The notes beneath the pieces were generated by a model, which saw only the letters and a list, made by a program, of their open reading frames with translations, was not told the origin of the DNA and made no database searches. A program made the position numbers and the translations under genes. A DNA stretch of 64,000 nt, from NCBI RefSeq assembly GCF_000215955.2, contig NZ_AFNV02000009.1, forward strand, positions 1-64,000, in the 5' to 3' direction. Below, piece after piece: positions 27,086-36,040 of this stretch. The first letter of the stretch is position 1, and each line of letters opens with the position of its first letter. This DNA is from Salinisphaera shabanensis E1L3A. GTDB lineage: Bacteria; Pseudomonadota; Gammaproteobacteria; Nevskiales; Salinisphaeraceae.

Positions 27086-27210
27086 GGTTGAAGTTTAAGC
27101 CAAATCGCATCACCAAGCAGCCTTGGACGATCTAGAGCTCACGACGAGTGAGGCCCGTTATTTGGCGGCGTATAATCGCTCGTGGTTTCGACATATCCGA
27201 CGGCGCGTCC

Positions 27211-27570
27211 ATGGTAAGAAAACGGTCGGTTAACCTCGGCGTCGAACGCGAATTACGCGATCGGTTCAACGCGGCTGCAAGATTAGAGCAGCGACCCGCA
27301 TCGCAAGTCTTGCGGGATCTCATGCATGGGTATATCGGCGAGGTCGAGCGCAAGCACGGCCCGATTGGTAACCGGAGTGCATGGGAGAACTTGAAGCGTG
27401 GCCGGCGCCTTGCCAATGCTCAGGCGTCGATCGAGCTCGAAGGCTACGTTATCCCTGACGACATGAAAGCGGTCGTTGAGCAGTTCATGCGGAATGAAGT
27501 AACCATTGACGCGGTAGGCGGAAAAGCCGATGAGCTCGCCCGCTCTCAATTCATTCGACGGTCCAAGTGA
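27211..27570 (+). CDS. Orphan antitoxin: RHH-like N-terminus with VbhA-type domain
   Basis: A 119-residue protein. Residues 5-42 (RSVNLGVERELRDRFNAAARLEQRPASQVLRDLMHGYI) look like a ribbon-helix-helix DNA-binding segment. Residues about 65-105 resemble VbhA-like antitoxins, with SIELEG (Ser73 to Gly78) matching the S/T-x3-E-G/N inhibitory motif of Fic-toxin antitoxins. IPDDMKAVVEQFMRNEVTID follows as the second helix. Normally a Fic AMP-transferase gene is next to it, but none is seen within the window on either side. The ATG at 27211 is chosen over a GTG 63 bp upstream because the domain begins there. Confidence 0.65.
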   Translation: MVRKRSVNLGVERELRDRFNAAARLEQRPASQVLRDLMHGYIGEVERKHGPIGNRSAWENLKRGRRLANAQASIELEGYVIPDDMKAVVEQFMRNEVTIDAVGGKADELARSQFIRRSK

Positions 27571-27760
27571 TTATTCATACTGGCATCCATCGACCGTGTA
27601 TCAGCACGGCTAAACTGAACCGCCGTGCGCCGCTTGAGCGGGCGTTACCGGGTATTTAAGCTAAGTTGCCTAGGCAATTGCTAGCTGGCCTTTTCAGCGA
27701 GGCGTTCCGATTAGCTTTTTCAACCACGCCATTCTGAGAATCAACGGCGCCCTATATCAA

Positions 27761-27958
27761 ATGATGGGCGAGCGTTGGCGCCCGTATCGGCTTGTGATAT
27801 TCATCGTGCTCGGCATCGGTTTCTTGAGCTTGGGTTTCACGCTGATTAAGCACAATGTGTTGACGGACGGCTTGGATCAACGCAGCGGTGCTGAGCGGAT
27901 CATGGGCGATTATTACTACGACAAAGACGCGGCGTCCCGAACTGAGTCCAACCCCTAG
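27761..27958 (+). CDS. Small single-span membrane protein
   Basis: A 65-residue protein with one transmembrane helix (YRLVIFIVLGIGFLSLGFTLI, about residues 9-29) and a charged 35-residue tail ending DYYYDKDAASRTESNP. Inside-positive Arg residues precede the helix. No family is recognised. A shared terminator lies 80 bp downstream. A modest call based on composition only. Confidence 0.5.
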   Translation: MMGERWRPYRLVIFIVLGIGFLSLGFTLIKHNVLTDGLDQRSGAERIMGDYYYDKDAASRTESNP

Positions 27959-28036
27959 TTTTCGTCGACGCCAATTCCTATAGCCCGCTTACGTGCTTGA
28001 GCACCGCACTGGCCAATTCCGCTCAACACCATGCAT

Positions 28037-28066
28037 AAAAAAACGCCCGACGAACGGGCGTTTCTT
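28037..28066. terminator. Bidirectional intrinsic terminator
   Basis: AAACGCCCG pairs with CGGGCGTTT around ACGAA. An A-run upstream gives a U-tract for the minus-strand gene at 28087, and TTTCTTTTC follows on the plus strand. Confidence 0.85.
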
Positions 28067-28086
28067 TTCTCAATCGGCTTGGCTAA

Positions 28087-28572
28087 TCAGCCGCCGAATT
28101 TCTCGTTCTCGCCGATGTCGGGCGTCTTGTCGCTTTTGATATTGGCCTTGGCCATTTCATACAGCTGAAAGACCTTGCTTTCCTTGGCCGCCCAGTGCTC
28201 GCCCATCTTGATGTCGATTTCGAGCATGACGACGTCCGGGTCTTCCTTCTCCGGCAGCCAGGCGGCGACGCCGGGATTCCAGTACTTATCGATGATGGCC
28301 TGATCGTCGGTAATACGTGCGGTACCCGACATCGATACATAAACGCCCTCTTCCTGGTCGGAGAACGTCAGGCAGATTTCGCTATCGCCCTTGGCTTCCA
28401 GAACCTTTTCCGAGCTGCGGCGGGTGTAGAACCAGATCGTGCCGTCGTATTCATCCTGTACCAGATGCATGGGACGGGCACGCGGCACGTCTTCGTCCAG
28501 CGTGACGAGCATCCCTACCTGGATGTCTTTGATGAGATTCCAGATCTTCTGCTTGTGTTCGGGGCTAGACAT
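28087..28572 (-). CDS. Pyridoxamine 5'-phosphate oxidase-like protein (general stress protein 26 family)
   Basis: A 161-residue split-barrel flavin/cofactor-binding protein. The pattern HKQKIWNLIKDIQVGMLVTLDEDVPRARPMHLVQDEYDGTIWFYTRRSSEKV, EICLTFSDQEEGVYVSMSGTARI, YWNPGVAAWLPEKEDPDVVMLEIDI is that of the GSP26/PNPOx-like group, which binds FMN or FAD and is stress-linked. The ATG at 28572 is preferred because AAGGA lies 10 bp upstream; the ATG at 28596 overlaps that site. It is monocistronic, with a terminator right behind. Confidence 0.88.
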   Translation of the reverse strand: MSSPEHKQKIWNLIKDIQVGMLVTLDEDVPRARPMHLVQDEYDGTIWFYTRRSSEKVLEAKGDSEICLTFSDQEEGVYVSMSGTARITDDQAIIDKYWNPGVAAWLPEKEDPDVVMLEIDIKMGEHWAAKESKVFQLYEMAKANIKSDKTPDIGENEKFGG

Positions 28573-28596
28573 AATCGTGCAATCCTTCGAGTTCAT

Positions 28597-28875
28597 TTGA
28601 AGTGAGTCAAACCTATCCGCGGACCGGCCGATACGGCGTTCGATTTCGACACGCTTTGGGTTAAGGCAGATGAGCCGAAATCCGGGCGCTGAGCGCGATC
28701 ACCGCAATCGGCTTGCCGGTCTGTGGCAGCGGCCTGATACCAGCATAACGGGCGAATGGCCTGAGCGGATGCACAAGGCCAGCCCAAGTCCACGTTATAC
28801 CGGCGTTAACGACGGCCGCTGCGATGACGATGACGCCGCTTTTACGCACGGCGGCGACATCCGCGGCTAGAGAGT
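28597..28875. other. Intergenic stretch
   Basis: No supported gene. A 62-codon minus-strand frame at 28661-28849 begins with a hydrophobic segment (VIVIAAAVVNAGITWTWAGL), but it has no clear ribosome site or recognisable family. Confidence 0.35.
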
Positions 28876-30369
28876 TCAGGTGCCGCAGAACGTCCGTTCT
28901 ACGACTTCCTCCGGCTTGGGGGGTCGCGCATAGCCGGTGAGCTCGGGATGGTCGTCGAACGGCTTTGCGACCACCGTGAGCAGTTCATCCAGCGGTTGAT
29001 AGTCGCCTGCCTCGGCGGCGTCGATCGCCTGCTGGATACGATGGTTTCGCGGGATATAAGCCGGGTTGACCGCGCGCATGGCCGCACGGCGTGCCGCATC
29101 GTCGCGGGTGTCCGCCGCGAGACGCTGCCGCCAGCGCTCCGCCCAGCGATCGAAGCCGGCCGAGTCGTCGAATAACGTGCGTACGGCGTCGTCGCGCTCG
29201 TCCGAATCTTGACCAAGATCGGCCAGGTGCCGGAACGTGAGCGTGAAGTCGGCGCCCTGCTCGGTCATGCACTCGAGCAGTTCGTAGGCAAGGTCGGCAT
29301 CGCCTTCGCGGCGTTCTTGCAGGCCGATCTTGGCTGCCAGCCCGTCGTAATACGTGGTTTCGAAGCGCTTGATGTAACGTTCCAGCACGGCCTGGGCCTG
29401 GGCTACGGCTTGCGTCTCGTCTTCATCCAATATCGGCAACAGGCCCTCGGCGAATCGTGCCAGGTTCCACTGCCCGATCCCCGGCTGCTGGTTGTAGGCA
29501 TAACGCCCGCCCCGATCGATAGAGCTGTACACGGTTGCCGGGTTGTAAGCGTCCATGAACGCACAGGGGCCGTAGTCGATCGTTTCGCCGGCGATGGAAA
29601 CGTTATCGGTGTTCATCACGCCGTGAATAAAGCCGACCAGCAACCACTGCGCGATCAGGTCGGCGGTGCGTTCCGCGACCTCTTCTAGCAAGGCCTGGTA
29701 AGGATTCTCCGCATCGGCGACGTTCGGGTAGTGGCGCTCGATGACATAGTCGGCGAGCGCGCGTACTGCGTCCTTGTTACCGCGTCGCGAAAAGTATTCG
29801 AAGGTACCGACGCGGACATGGCTGGCGGCGACGCGGGTGAGCACGCCGCCTGGCTCGGCGCCCATGCGAAATACCGATTCGCCGGTGGCCACCATCGCCA
29901 GCGCGCGTGTGGTTGGGATACCGAGGCCCGCCATGCCTTCGCTGACGACGTACTCGCGTATCACCGGGCCGAGCGCGGCGCGGCCGTCACCCCGGCTCGA
30001 AAAGGGGGTCGGACCAGCGCCCTTGAGCTGAATATCGCGACGGGCGCCGTTGCGATCGGTGATTTCACCTAAAAGAACGGCGCGACCATCGCCCAGCGTG
30101 GGCGAGAAGTTGCCGAACTGATGCCCGGCATAGGCCATCGCCAGCGGTTCGGCGCCTTTCGGAACGCGATTGCCCGACAGAATCTCGACACCTGCCGAGC
30201 CTTCGAGCGCCTGCGCATCGAGGCCGAGCTGATCGGCCAGGGGCCGGTTGAGCCGGAGCAAGCGCGGTGCGGCGACAGCGGTCGGCGCCGCGTGTGCATA
30301 GAATTCGCCCGGCAGGCGCGCGTAGGTATTGTCGAGCGTGAACGGCTCGGCGGTTGCGGTTTCGGTCAT
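28876..30369 (-). CDS. selO: Protein adenylyltransferase SelO (YdiU/UPF0061 family)
   Basis: A 497-residue pseudokinase-fold enzyme that transfers AMP to protein Ser/Thr/Tyr residues, linked to redox homeostasis. Clear signatures: [51 protein letters not shown]-type block near 115-145, and [25 protein letters not shown] with the metal-binding Asn and Asp. The third residue from the end is Cys (FCGT), the position taken by selenocysteine in eukaryotic SelO. Length is normal (E. coli 478). No operon partners. Confidence 0.95.
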   Translation of the reverse strand: [497 protein letters not shown]

Positions 30370-30573
30370 TGGGAATGCCTCCGCGGCGAACGTTGTCGCC
30401 AGCGTTGTCTCAAGCGGCGGTTTGAAGTCTACTTATAAGACGGTGCGGGCCACGGCCGCTACGTTCAATGGCGAAACGTGGACGCTCGAGGTCGTGTTCG
30501 CGTTGGCATGCGGAGTCAACGCGTGAGCGTTTACCTGCATTCAAGGTCGTCGTGGTTCTTACACGAATTCAGG

Positions 30574-31638
30574 CTAATCACACTCATGCGCTAGAACCAC
30601 GCGGTTGCGCCCGCCGCTTTTCGCGGCGTAAAGGGCGGCATCGGCCTGGCTCAGCAAATCGTGGCTGCGACGCCGGTCGGGCCCGGCCACGCTGACGCCG
30701 ATGCTTACCGTAACTTGCGACGCCTCGCCGGGCCTGGGCTCGAAGCAGACACCGGCGACGGTCTCGCGCAGCCGTTCGGCCACCGTGAACGCCTGGGCCG
30801 CAGTAATGTCGTAAAGCACGGTGGCAAATTCTTCGCCGCCCAGCCGCGCGAACAGATCGCGGCGTTTGATTCGTGCACCGCAGGCGCTGCATACGGCACA
30901 GATCACCGCATCCCCTGCGGGGTGGCCATATCGGTCGTTGATGGTCTTGAAGCGGTCGATATCCATGATCAGCAAGGCGATGCGGCCGTTCTCGCTATCG
31001 AGTTTAGCGAGCGATTCGTTGAGCGCGTCCATCAGACGTCGGCGATTGGGAACGCCGGTCAGCTCGTCGGTTTCGCTCAGGCGACGCAAACGTTGCTCTA
31101 TTTCGTGGCGGGTGGTGATGTTGCTCGCCAGCCATAGCACCGCGCGCTCGCCGTTGACGGACGAGCGCAGCGGCTGCACGCGCCCCTCGAAGCGAATCGG
31201 CGCGGCCGGCCCGTGGTTGGTATCAACACCCGCCACATCGGCAGCGGCCAGGTCGTACTCGACGATGCGCAGACAATCGGCGGCCAGGGTGGCGCGGATC
31301 TCGGCGAGAAACCAGTCGGCCTGTTCCCGCGACAAGACATCGTAGAGGCTGAAGTCCACCAGACAGGAGCCATCGTGGTAATAGCCACGATCCTGGCCGC
31401 CGAAGATCGCCGCATAACGGCCACTCTCGGTGAGCACGAAGACCGGGTCCGGTAGAGCCGCCAGCGCCTCCCCCATGAGTTGCGTCGCCCGCCGGTCGAA
31501 ACTTTCGATGTTGATCCCCCGATCGATCAGATCTCCAAATCTGACCCGTCCCCGGCCAATCTGCAAGTCCGAATCGGCGAAGGTTGCCCCCTTCGAATGT
31601 GTTTGTGCGCGTTCGGACGACCCCGCTCGGCTTAGCAC
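30574..31638 (-). CDS. Diguanylate cyclase with N-terminal PAS-like sensor
   Basis: Up to 354 residues. A PAS-like region spans about 50-175 (LPDPVFVLTESGRYAAIFGG, then LRSSVNGERAVLWLASNITTRHEIEQRLRRLSETDELTGVPNRRRL). A GGDEF domain covers 185-350, with the active site RLGGEEFATV and metal Asp in IMDIDRFKTINDRYGH. It makes cyclic di-GMP. The position of the inhibitory I-site holds KRRD rather than RxxD, so product inhibition may be absent. No transmembrane segments are seen, so the sensor is cytoplasmic. The start is uncertain; the first 35 residues are poorly conserved and a downstream start is possible. Confidence 0.9.
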   Translation of the reverse strand: MLSRAGSSERAQTHSKGATFADSDLQIGRGRVRFGDLIDRGINIESFDRRATQLMGEALAALPDPVFVLTESGRYAAIFGGQDRGYYHDGSCLVDFSLYDVLSREQADWFLAEIRATLAADCLRIVEYDLAAADVAGVDTNHGPAAPIRFEGRVQPLRSSVNGERAVLWLASNITTRHEIEQRLRRLSETDELTGVPNRRRLMDALNESLAKLDSENGRIALLIMDIDRFKTINDRYGHPAGDAVICAVCSACGARIKRRDLFARLGGEEFATVLYDITAAQAFTVAERLRETVAGVCFEPRPGEASQVTVSIGVSVAGPDRRRSHDLLSQADAALYAAKSGGRNRVVLAHECD

Positions 31639-31914
31639 TGGGCGCGCTTTCGGTTCAACTTCCCGTTACTACCACGTTGCCTTGTTTTGGGACTCGGGTT
31701 TTGGATAACCGGGACGGGACTGTTCGAATTCAGATTCCGGCCGATGTTTTCATGTGCTTGCCGGAGCAGCGTACCGAACGCGTATACGCGCCCTGCTACC
31801 CCGCCGAGAGAACCCCGGCCGAGGGAAACGTTCACCGCGGCTGCGCCGTGCATTCGATCGCAGCGAATCCGATGCAGGACGCATTCGGAAGCGGCTGGCC
31901 AGTATCGATCCGGC
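31639..31914. other. Intergenic stretch, 276 bp
   Basis: Nothing recognisable. Short overlapping frames have no family resemblance. Confidence 0.4.
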
Positions 31915-32502
31915 TCAAAGATATAAGCGGACGGCCCAGTCCGGTATCGGCCTGTGCGTTTGTGCGATGACTACGCCGTGGTCCAACGACAACAACCATT
32001 GTGGTGGGTGGCCGCGTTTCGAATTATCGAACACCAAGGTGGCGCTCGCCCTCGACGCGGCCTGGCGAATCAGCGGCAGGTTGCGCTCGTAGCGTTCGCG
32101 AATCTTGTTCTCCGGCACAGCGTGGCCGCCGACGACCGTGCGCGCGGCGACACGGGCGACCGACATGCCCGGTAGGCGCACATGTACGTGATAGAGCACG
32201 ACACGATAACCGGCGGCCAACGCTGTTTCGACGAGCGCGAGCTTGCTGGGGTGGGAAAAAACCGTTTCGGTGACAAACGATCGGCGTTCGTCGATCAATC
32301 GTTGCCGTTGTACGGCTGCTTCCCGGCTGGCGGCATAAGCGTCGCGTTCGATGCCTTCGGCCGCCCATTGGCGGGCGATCTCGTCGGCGTTGATGAACGG
32401 CGCACGCGTAGCAGGCCTGACACGATCGGTATAAAGCGTGGATTTACCAGCGCCGTTGGGGCCCGCGAGGATGAACAGCGACGGCTGGGCAACCTCGGCC
32501 AT
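31915..32502 (-). CDS. Zeta-toxin-like P-loop kinase
   Basis: A 195-residue P-loop protein. Walker A LAGPNGAGKST at residues 12-22, FINADEIARQWAAEG (substrate-binding Asp as in Zeta toxins), SFVTETVFSHPSKLALVETALAAGYRVVLYHV, and RVAARTVVGGHAVPENKIRERYERNL with the basic lid. Zeta toxins phosphorylate UDP-sugars of peptidoglycan synthesis; this short group is less studied. Its ATG overlaps the stop of the upstream gene (TGATG), so the two are translationally coupled as a putative toxin-antitoxin pair. Confidence 0.85.
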   Translation of the reverse strand: MAEVAQPSLFILAGPNGAGKSTLYTDRVRPATRAPFINADEIARQWAAEGIERDAYAASREAAVQRQRLIDERRSFVTETVFSHPSKLALVETALAAGYRVVLYHVHVRLPGMSVARVAARTVVGGHAVPENKIRERYERNLPLIRQAASRASATLVFDNSKRGHPPQWLLSLDHGVVIAQTHRPIPDWAVRLYL

Positions 32503-32837
32503 CAGTCACCGAGCGTATCGACATCCACGCCGTTATCGCGAAACACATTCATTCGCCGCTCATGGGTCCGTACTTCGTCGGTGTTGGCGTCACGCATGGC
32601 TTCGTCATGCATGGCATCGAAGACCGGTTTCTCGTAGGCCGAGAGATCATCCACCGGAATCTCGGCCTTGAGCGCTCGCGCGATATGCTGATAGTCGAAC
32701 TGGCCAGACTGTTCGATCGCGCGGCCGATCCGCGCCCAATACTCGATCTGTCCCGCCTGGGAGCGGTGCATGAGCCGGGATTCGGCTTTGGACGCGTTCG
32801 ACAGTTCTTCTGAAACACGAATGGACGTGGCACTCAT
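32502..32837 (-). CDS. ParD-like antitoxin partner of the Zeta-like gene
   Basis: A 111-residue protein beginning MSATSIRVSEELSNASKAESRLMHRSQAGQIEYWARIGRAIEQ, the pattern of ParD-like antitoxins (TA-associated RHH-type N-terminus). The acidic C-terminal half (ALKAEIPVDDLSAYEKPVFDAMHDEAM) would contact the toxin. The ATG at 32837 is chosen because the family begins here; the open frame extends 25 codons further without conserved content. The stop codon overlaps the start of the Zeta-like gene by one base. Confidence 0.78.
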   Translation of the reverse strand: MSATSIRVSEELSNASKAESRLMHRSQAGQIEYWARIGRAIEQSGQFDYQHIARALKAEIPVDDLSAYEKPVFDAMHDEAMRDANTDEVRTHERRMNVFRDNGVDVDTLGD

Positions 32838-32951
32838 CGTCTGACACTGGTGAAATAGCGCATACGCAAAGCATAGCAATTTGCTACACACGACGCTATT
32901 CGCTATGGGCAATGCCCCGCTTTTATCGTCGGCAATGCCTTTTACCTATGC

Positions 32952-33971
32952 TCAGCACACCACCCGATTGCGGCCACCGAACTTGGCTTGATATAGCTTT
33001 TCATCGGCCGCGTGCAGCATCGGGTCCAGGTGACCACCGCGTTTGACAGTGCTTGCCACACCAATACTGGCGGTAAGCGCGAGCAAGGCGTCGTTATGAC
33101 GACAGCAAAGCGCCTCGATCGCTTCGCGCAGGCGTTCGGCCATGCGGTAGGCAGCGTCGCTATCGGTACGCGGCAGCAATATGCAGAATTCCTCGCCACC
33201 AAGACGACAGACCACATCGTCGACACGCGTCTGCTCACGCAGGGTGTCCGCGATTTTTTTCAGCACGGCATCGCCGCAAGCATGGCCGTGCTCGTCGTTG
33301 ATGCGTTTGAAATGGTCGAGGTCGAGTATTAGCACCGACAGCGGCAGCGCGCCCTCGTTTGCTGCACGATGAAATGCCTGTTCGAGATGAACGCGGTTGG
33401 CAAGACCGGTGAGCGAGTCGGTGAGAGCCTGTTGCGAAAGTTGCTGCTCGGCGGATTCGCGGCTGGCCTCGTAGAAATAGGAAAACAGGTAGGTCCAGAT
33501 CGTGACGGCGACGATATTGGCAGTGGCGCCCGGCGCACTCACGGCCACGTCCGTGCCGAACCGCCAGAAAAACAGGCCGGCCGCCACCGCGAGATAGAAC
33601 ACCGAAAACAGACCAACCAAGCGGCGCCCCAATAACAGGTGCGCGGTAAGCGGCATTATCATAACCCAGCTGAATACCGTGACCGAGGTGGTCGGCGACG
33701 CCAGGGCATAGATCGTCGCGGCATAGAGCAGGCCGAGATAGCACAGGCACCAGCGCCTCAAGTGGTAGGTGGTTCGCACGACCGGCAACAAGGACAAGGT
33801 AAGCAGGGTAAGCGCCATCTCGACGGCCATCAGCGCGTAGCGTGCGCCGAAGAAGTTCACGACCACGAAGATCGCACCGAACAGCGCGGTGAACATCAAC
33901 AGCAGGGTCAGCAGCTTGCGGCGATGGCGATGGGACAGCGGCATACCGTCGTCTGGCGAGGCGCGGCTCAT
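32952..33971 (-). CDS. Membrane-bound diguanylate cyclase
   Basis: A 339-residue protein. About six hydrophobic segments between residues 18 and 170 form a membrane sensor with no recognised MASE signature. The GGDEF domain (about 180-338) has LILDLDHFKRINDEHGHACGDAVL and the active site CRLGGEEFCILLP. Five residues upstream lies RVDD, a proper RxxD inhibitory I-site. It is predicted to make cyclic di-GMP with product inhibition. Alone in its transcription unit. Confidence 0.92.
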   Translation of the reverse strand: MSRASPDDGMPLSHRHRRKLLTLLLMFTALFGAIFVVVNFFGARYALMAVEMALTLLTLSLLPVVRTTYHLRRWCLCYLGLLYAATIYALASPTTSVTVFSWVMIMPLTAHLLLGRRLVGLFSVFYLAVAAGLFFWRFGTDVAVSAPGATANIVAVTIWTYLFSYFYEASRESAEQQLSQQALTDSLTGLANRVHLEQAFHRAANEGALPLSVLILDLDHFKRINDEHGHACGDAVLKKIADTLREQTRVDDVVCRLGGEEFCILLPRTDSDAAYRMAERLREAIEALCCRHNDALLALTASIGVASTVKRGGHLDPMLHAADEKLYQAKFGGRNRVVC

Positions 33972-34447
33972 TTGTTCCCCTGTCTATACGGATGGCATAC
34001 CTTTTCCTCGATATGCGTTTATCGGCCGTGCGTGGCAGTTTTTAAGCTGGTCGCAGCCTGCAAACCGACCGTGATGATCAACACGAGGGATAAAAGCCTG
34101 GCCGCACGACAGGCAGCTCGTGGCGACGCCTGATCCGCGCCGCGCCATCGAGAAGGCAGGCGACAATCCGCTTTACTTCAAAAGAAGAACAGCCCGGCCG
34201 ACGAATGCCGTCGTCGATGAGGCGCGTGACGCACACCGCGGGTCTGGCGGGCGCCGAGGTGCCGCTCTGCTCTAGCGGTGTTATACCGTGACCGCGGCCA
34301 GTTATGTCGGGGTTTGGCCGGCTGCTCTCGATTCGGCGATATCAGGCAACCCGGCCGAAAAGACGCCGTTGGTTATTGTTCAGCGAACGCCGGTGAACGC
34401 GTACCTGGGCGCACCCGAACCAGGACGATACGTGGCGCCATTGTCTT
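33972..34447. other. Intergenic region, 476 bp
   Basis: No supported gene on either strand. Contains no strong hairpin with a T-run that I can see. Confidence 0.4.
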
Positions 34448-34756
34448 CTAGCGCTCTGCCAGATCGAGGTCGAGCAGGTAGGCACTGCGGCTCTTGCCAT
34501 GGGCATCCAGTGCGACCGATCGAGTCACACCGCCGCCCAGAGCCTGGGACAACACGAAATTGAAGGCGCCCAACTGCGGCAGGTCGTAACGTTTCACGGT
34601 CCCCTGCACAATGCTGGAAAAAACCGTGGCGACACGCTGTTCGTCCAGCTCACGGGCAAGATAGTCGAAATCGGCCGGATCGTAGGCAATCACCGATATA
34701 TTGGAAATATTGCCTTTATCGCCAGTACGCGCGTGCGCGATATCGCATAGCTTCAT
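34448..34756 (-). CDS. AtuA-associated small protein (AtuA-like ferredoxin-fold domain)
   Basis: A 102-residue protein starting MKLCDIAHARTGDKGNISNISVIAYDPADFDYLARELD, the standard beginning of the small protein encoded next to AtuA, which elsewhere is fused to the AtuA C-terminus. The family accompanies acyclic terpene or branched-acid catabolism. The end GGGVTRSVALDAHGKSRSAYLLDLDL is also typical. The ATG at 34756 is chosen because it begins the conserved domain. The partner gene upstream is broken, so this one may be a relic of an inactivated locus. Confidence 0.85.
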   Translation of the reverse strand: MKLCDIAHARTGDKGNISNISVIAYDPADFDYLARELDEQRVATVFSSIVQGTVKRYDLPQLGAFNFVLSQALGGGVTRSVALDAHGKSRSAYLLDLDLAER

Positions 34757-34873
34757 AAATTGCCTCCACTGCTGTCTTCTCGCCCTGGACCGGCGCTGCT
34801 GACGCGCCTGTTCGCCGGCGCATGCCTCGCCCGTCCACGATGCGGGCTCAATTCGTGCCACGCGGATGATCGC

Positions 34874-36035
34874 TCATACCGAAAGATAGTGAACCGCGGG
34901 GTTCACCTGGCCCCGCGGTAGCAACACCGAAGCGACCGCGAGCACTTGGCGCACGCTACGGCTGGCGCCACCGCCGCCGGCCGGCCCATTGGTATACAGC
35001 GCTTCAACTTCGCGCCCGACCAGTTCAGCCACGTCGGGGTCCTCTGTACGCAGGGCCACACGCATACGCACCTCGTTCGGCTGCGCTTTACACGCCGTGT
35101 TGAGCAATGCGTCATGGCCGATCAGGTCGTAACTGACGTCATCGGCAATCACGCCCAGCAGGGCCAGACGTTGCCGGATGATGTCCAGCGCCAGGCGCCC
35201 ACGAGCGACGGCGCCGGGCCCTCCGTAGGAAATCTGCCCCTCGCCGATATACCCTTCGAGGTACCCCATAGAAACCTTCAGGGTTTCCGGCCTGCTGCGG
35301 CCTGATCCGCCACGAACCTGCACCCGATCGCTACCCAATGCGGTCATTTCCACCTGCGAAAAGTCCGCTTTAACGTCCGGCGTGAGATAGCAGGCGGGAT
35401 CATGAATTTCATAGAGCAGCTGCTCCTTACAGGTGGCCAACGTGACGTGGCCACCGGAGCCGGGCACTTTGGTAATCACCACCGTGCCTTGCTCGTCCAC
35501 TTCGGCGAGTGGGAAGCCGAGTCGGCCCAGGTCGGGCACATCCTTGAAACCGGGGTCGGCGAAGTAGCCGCCCGTGATCTGACCAGCACACTCCAGCAAA
35601 TGACCGACAAGTGTCGCCTGGCCCATTTTGTGCCAGTCAGTCATCGACCAGCCCAGCTCGTGAATGAGCGGTGCGGCGAACAGCGCCGGGTCAGCGACAC
35701 GTTCGGTGAGGACCACGTCGGCACCGCCGGCCAGGGCCTCGACGATCGGCGCAGCGCCCAGATAAGCATTGGCCGAAACCAGGTGCGCGTTCAAGGTCGA
35801 GGAGCGAGCGCCCGTTTCGAGCACCGGAAGATCGCGCTGCTTGACCTGGTCCAGGACATCGTCCCCGGTTACATAAGCGATCTTCAGACCGGTGGGCCCT
35901 AGCGCTTGTGCAATCTCCCGCGTCTTTTCTGCAGCCTGAGCAGATTCGCCGCCCCCATGTTGGAGATGATGGTAATACCGCGCTGCTGGCAAATCGGTAA
36001 TACCGTTTGCATACGCGCCTCCAGCAGGGGGTCGA
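34874..36035 (-). pseudogene. AtuA-family gene, 5'-truncated and frameshifted
   Basis: The main frame holds most of an AtuA (acyclic terpene utilisation) protein: LGPTGLKIAYVTGDDVLDQ, LGAAPIVEALAGGADVVLTERVADPALFAAPLIHELGW, GQITGGYFADPGFKDV, QISYGGPGAVARGRLA. Upstream the correct reading moves to another frame: FDPLLEARMQTVLPICQQRGITIISNMGAAN. The shift lies near 35938-35946, where CT is seen for an expected CCT codon. About the first 80 residues are missing, because the sequence joins a piece of an unrelated dehydrogenase gene near 36035. Confidence 0.82.
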
Positions 36036-36040
36036 ACTGT

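Noticed and set aside
20593-27570. CRISPR array or integrase in the island
   Set aside because: No regularly spaced direct repeats and no tyrosine or serine recombinase motifs were seen.
35906-36040. N-terminal part of a complete dehydrogenase gene reading into 36304
   Set aside because: The sequence before 36041 is the antisense of atuA, not SDR-like, so the frame is only accidentally open.
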